Virus record (IMG/VR): IMGVR_UViG_3300034159_000043
Coordinates: 1-38,386 of that record
Source: a virus
Length of the DNA stretch: 38,386 nt
Strand: one strand, 5' to 3'
Position 1 is the first letter of the stretch. Every line of letters begins with the position of its first letter. Shown piece by piece: positions 38,219-38,386 of this stretch. A program made the translations under genes and the position numbers. Under the pieces are notes generated by a model. The model saw only the letters and a program-made list of their open reading frames with translations, was not told the DNA's origin and searched no databases.

Positions 38219-38386
38219 TTATTCCTCCGGCGCATGCTCGATCGGATCGAACCGGTCGTGCTCCAGCCCGAGCAGGTTCCAGGACTGCAGCATATGCGGC
38301 GGCAGCGGCGCCGAGACGTCGATGACGCCGCCGCGCGGATGCGGGATGACGATCCGCCGCGCCAACAGATGCAGCCGGTTCTGCAA
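38219..38386 (-). CDS. RluC/RluD-type pseudouridine synthase, C-terminal end
   Basis: The last 55 residues of a gene that continues past the window. RLHLLARRIVIPHPRGG followed by VIDVSAPLPPHML is the conserved ending of RluC/RluD-family 23S rRNA pseudouridine synthases. The catalytic domain lies outside the window. It reads in the same direction as the exported protein and ATP12, so the three may form one operon. Confidence 0.75.
   Translation of the reverse strand: MQNRLHLLARRIVIPHPRGGVIDVSAPLPPHMLQSWNLLGLEHDRFDPIEHAPEE

Overview
The window holds one nearly complete temperate siphovirus prophage of about 35 kb (roughly 1650-37000) in a GC-rich alphaproteobacterial chromosome. The right flank carries an ATP12-type F1-ATPase assembly chaperone and the end of an RluC/RluD-type pseudouridine synthase, which fits Rhizobiales such as the Rhodopseudomonas/Bradyrhizobium group (inferred from gene types and base composition, not from a search). 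The left flank carries the end of a NodZ-like fucosyltransferase and an NAD-dependent sugar epimerase, both surface-polysaccharide genes. No rRNA, tRNA, CRISPR array or insertion sequence was seen.

Layout. Reading leftwards on the minus strand from 26.3 kb are the HNH endonuclease, a palindrome-rich gap at the expected cos position, terminase small and large subunits, portal, ClpP-like protease, HK97-fold capsid, two small head proteins, connector, head closure and tail terminator. These are followed by tail tube, a G/GT tail chaperone pair with a textbook -1 slippery heptamer, an HK97-gp10-like protein, a 1438-residue tape measure, a tail-tip and fibre block, and a lysis block (M15 endolysin, holin, coiled-coil membrane protein, RlpA-like protein, DUF6527-like protein). 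This is a lambda/HK97-like order.

The early region (26.3-31.3 kb) is also on the minus strand. It starts at a Cro/YdaS-like regulator and runs through an O-like replication protein, a possible helicase-loader partner and several unknown genes. On the plus strand, from 31.35 kb, are the CI-like S24 repressor, then an operon with a Rha/KilAC antirepressor, several unknown genes, an excisionase-like gene and a tyrosine integrase (ends 36969).

How it may work. AAG-N5-CTT palindromes, probably repressor operators, form one cluster of three between cro and cI and one cluster of two behind cI. Both clusters sit on a TTGACG -35 box, so one repressor could silence both early operons. The repressor keeps its Ser/Lys dyad, but the usual Ala-Gly scissile pair reads Ala-Val, and an antirepressor is encoded in the repressed operon, so induction may not go through RecA. 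The large terminase gene carries a -1 frameshift that removes the third nuclease Asp. If real, it predicts a prophage that can be induced but packages DNA poorly or not at all. A dense set of palindromes and iterons inside the O-like gene is a candidate replication origin.
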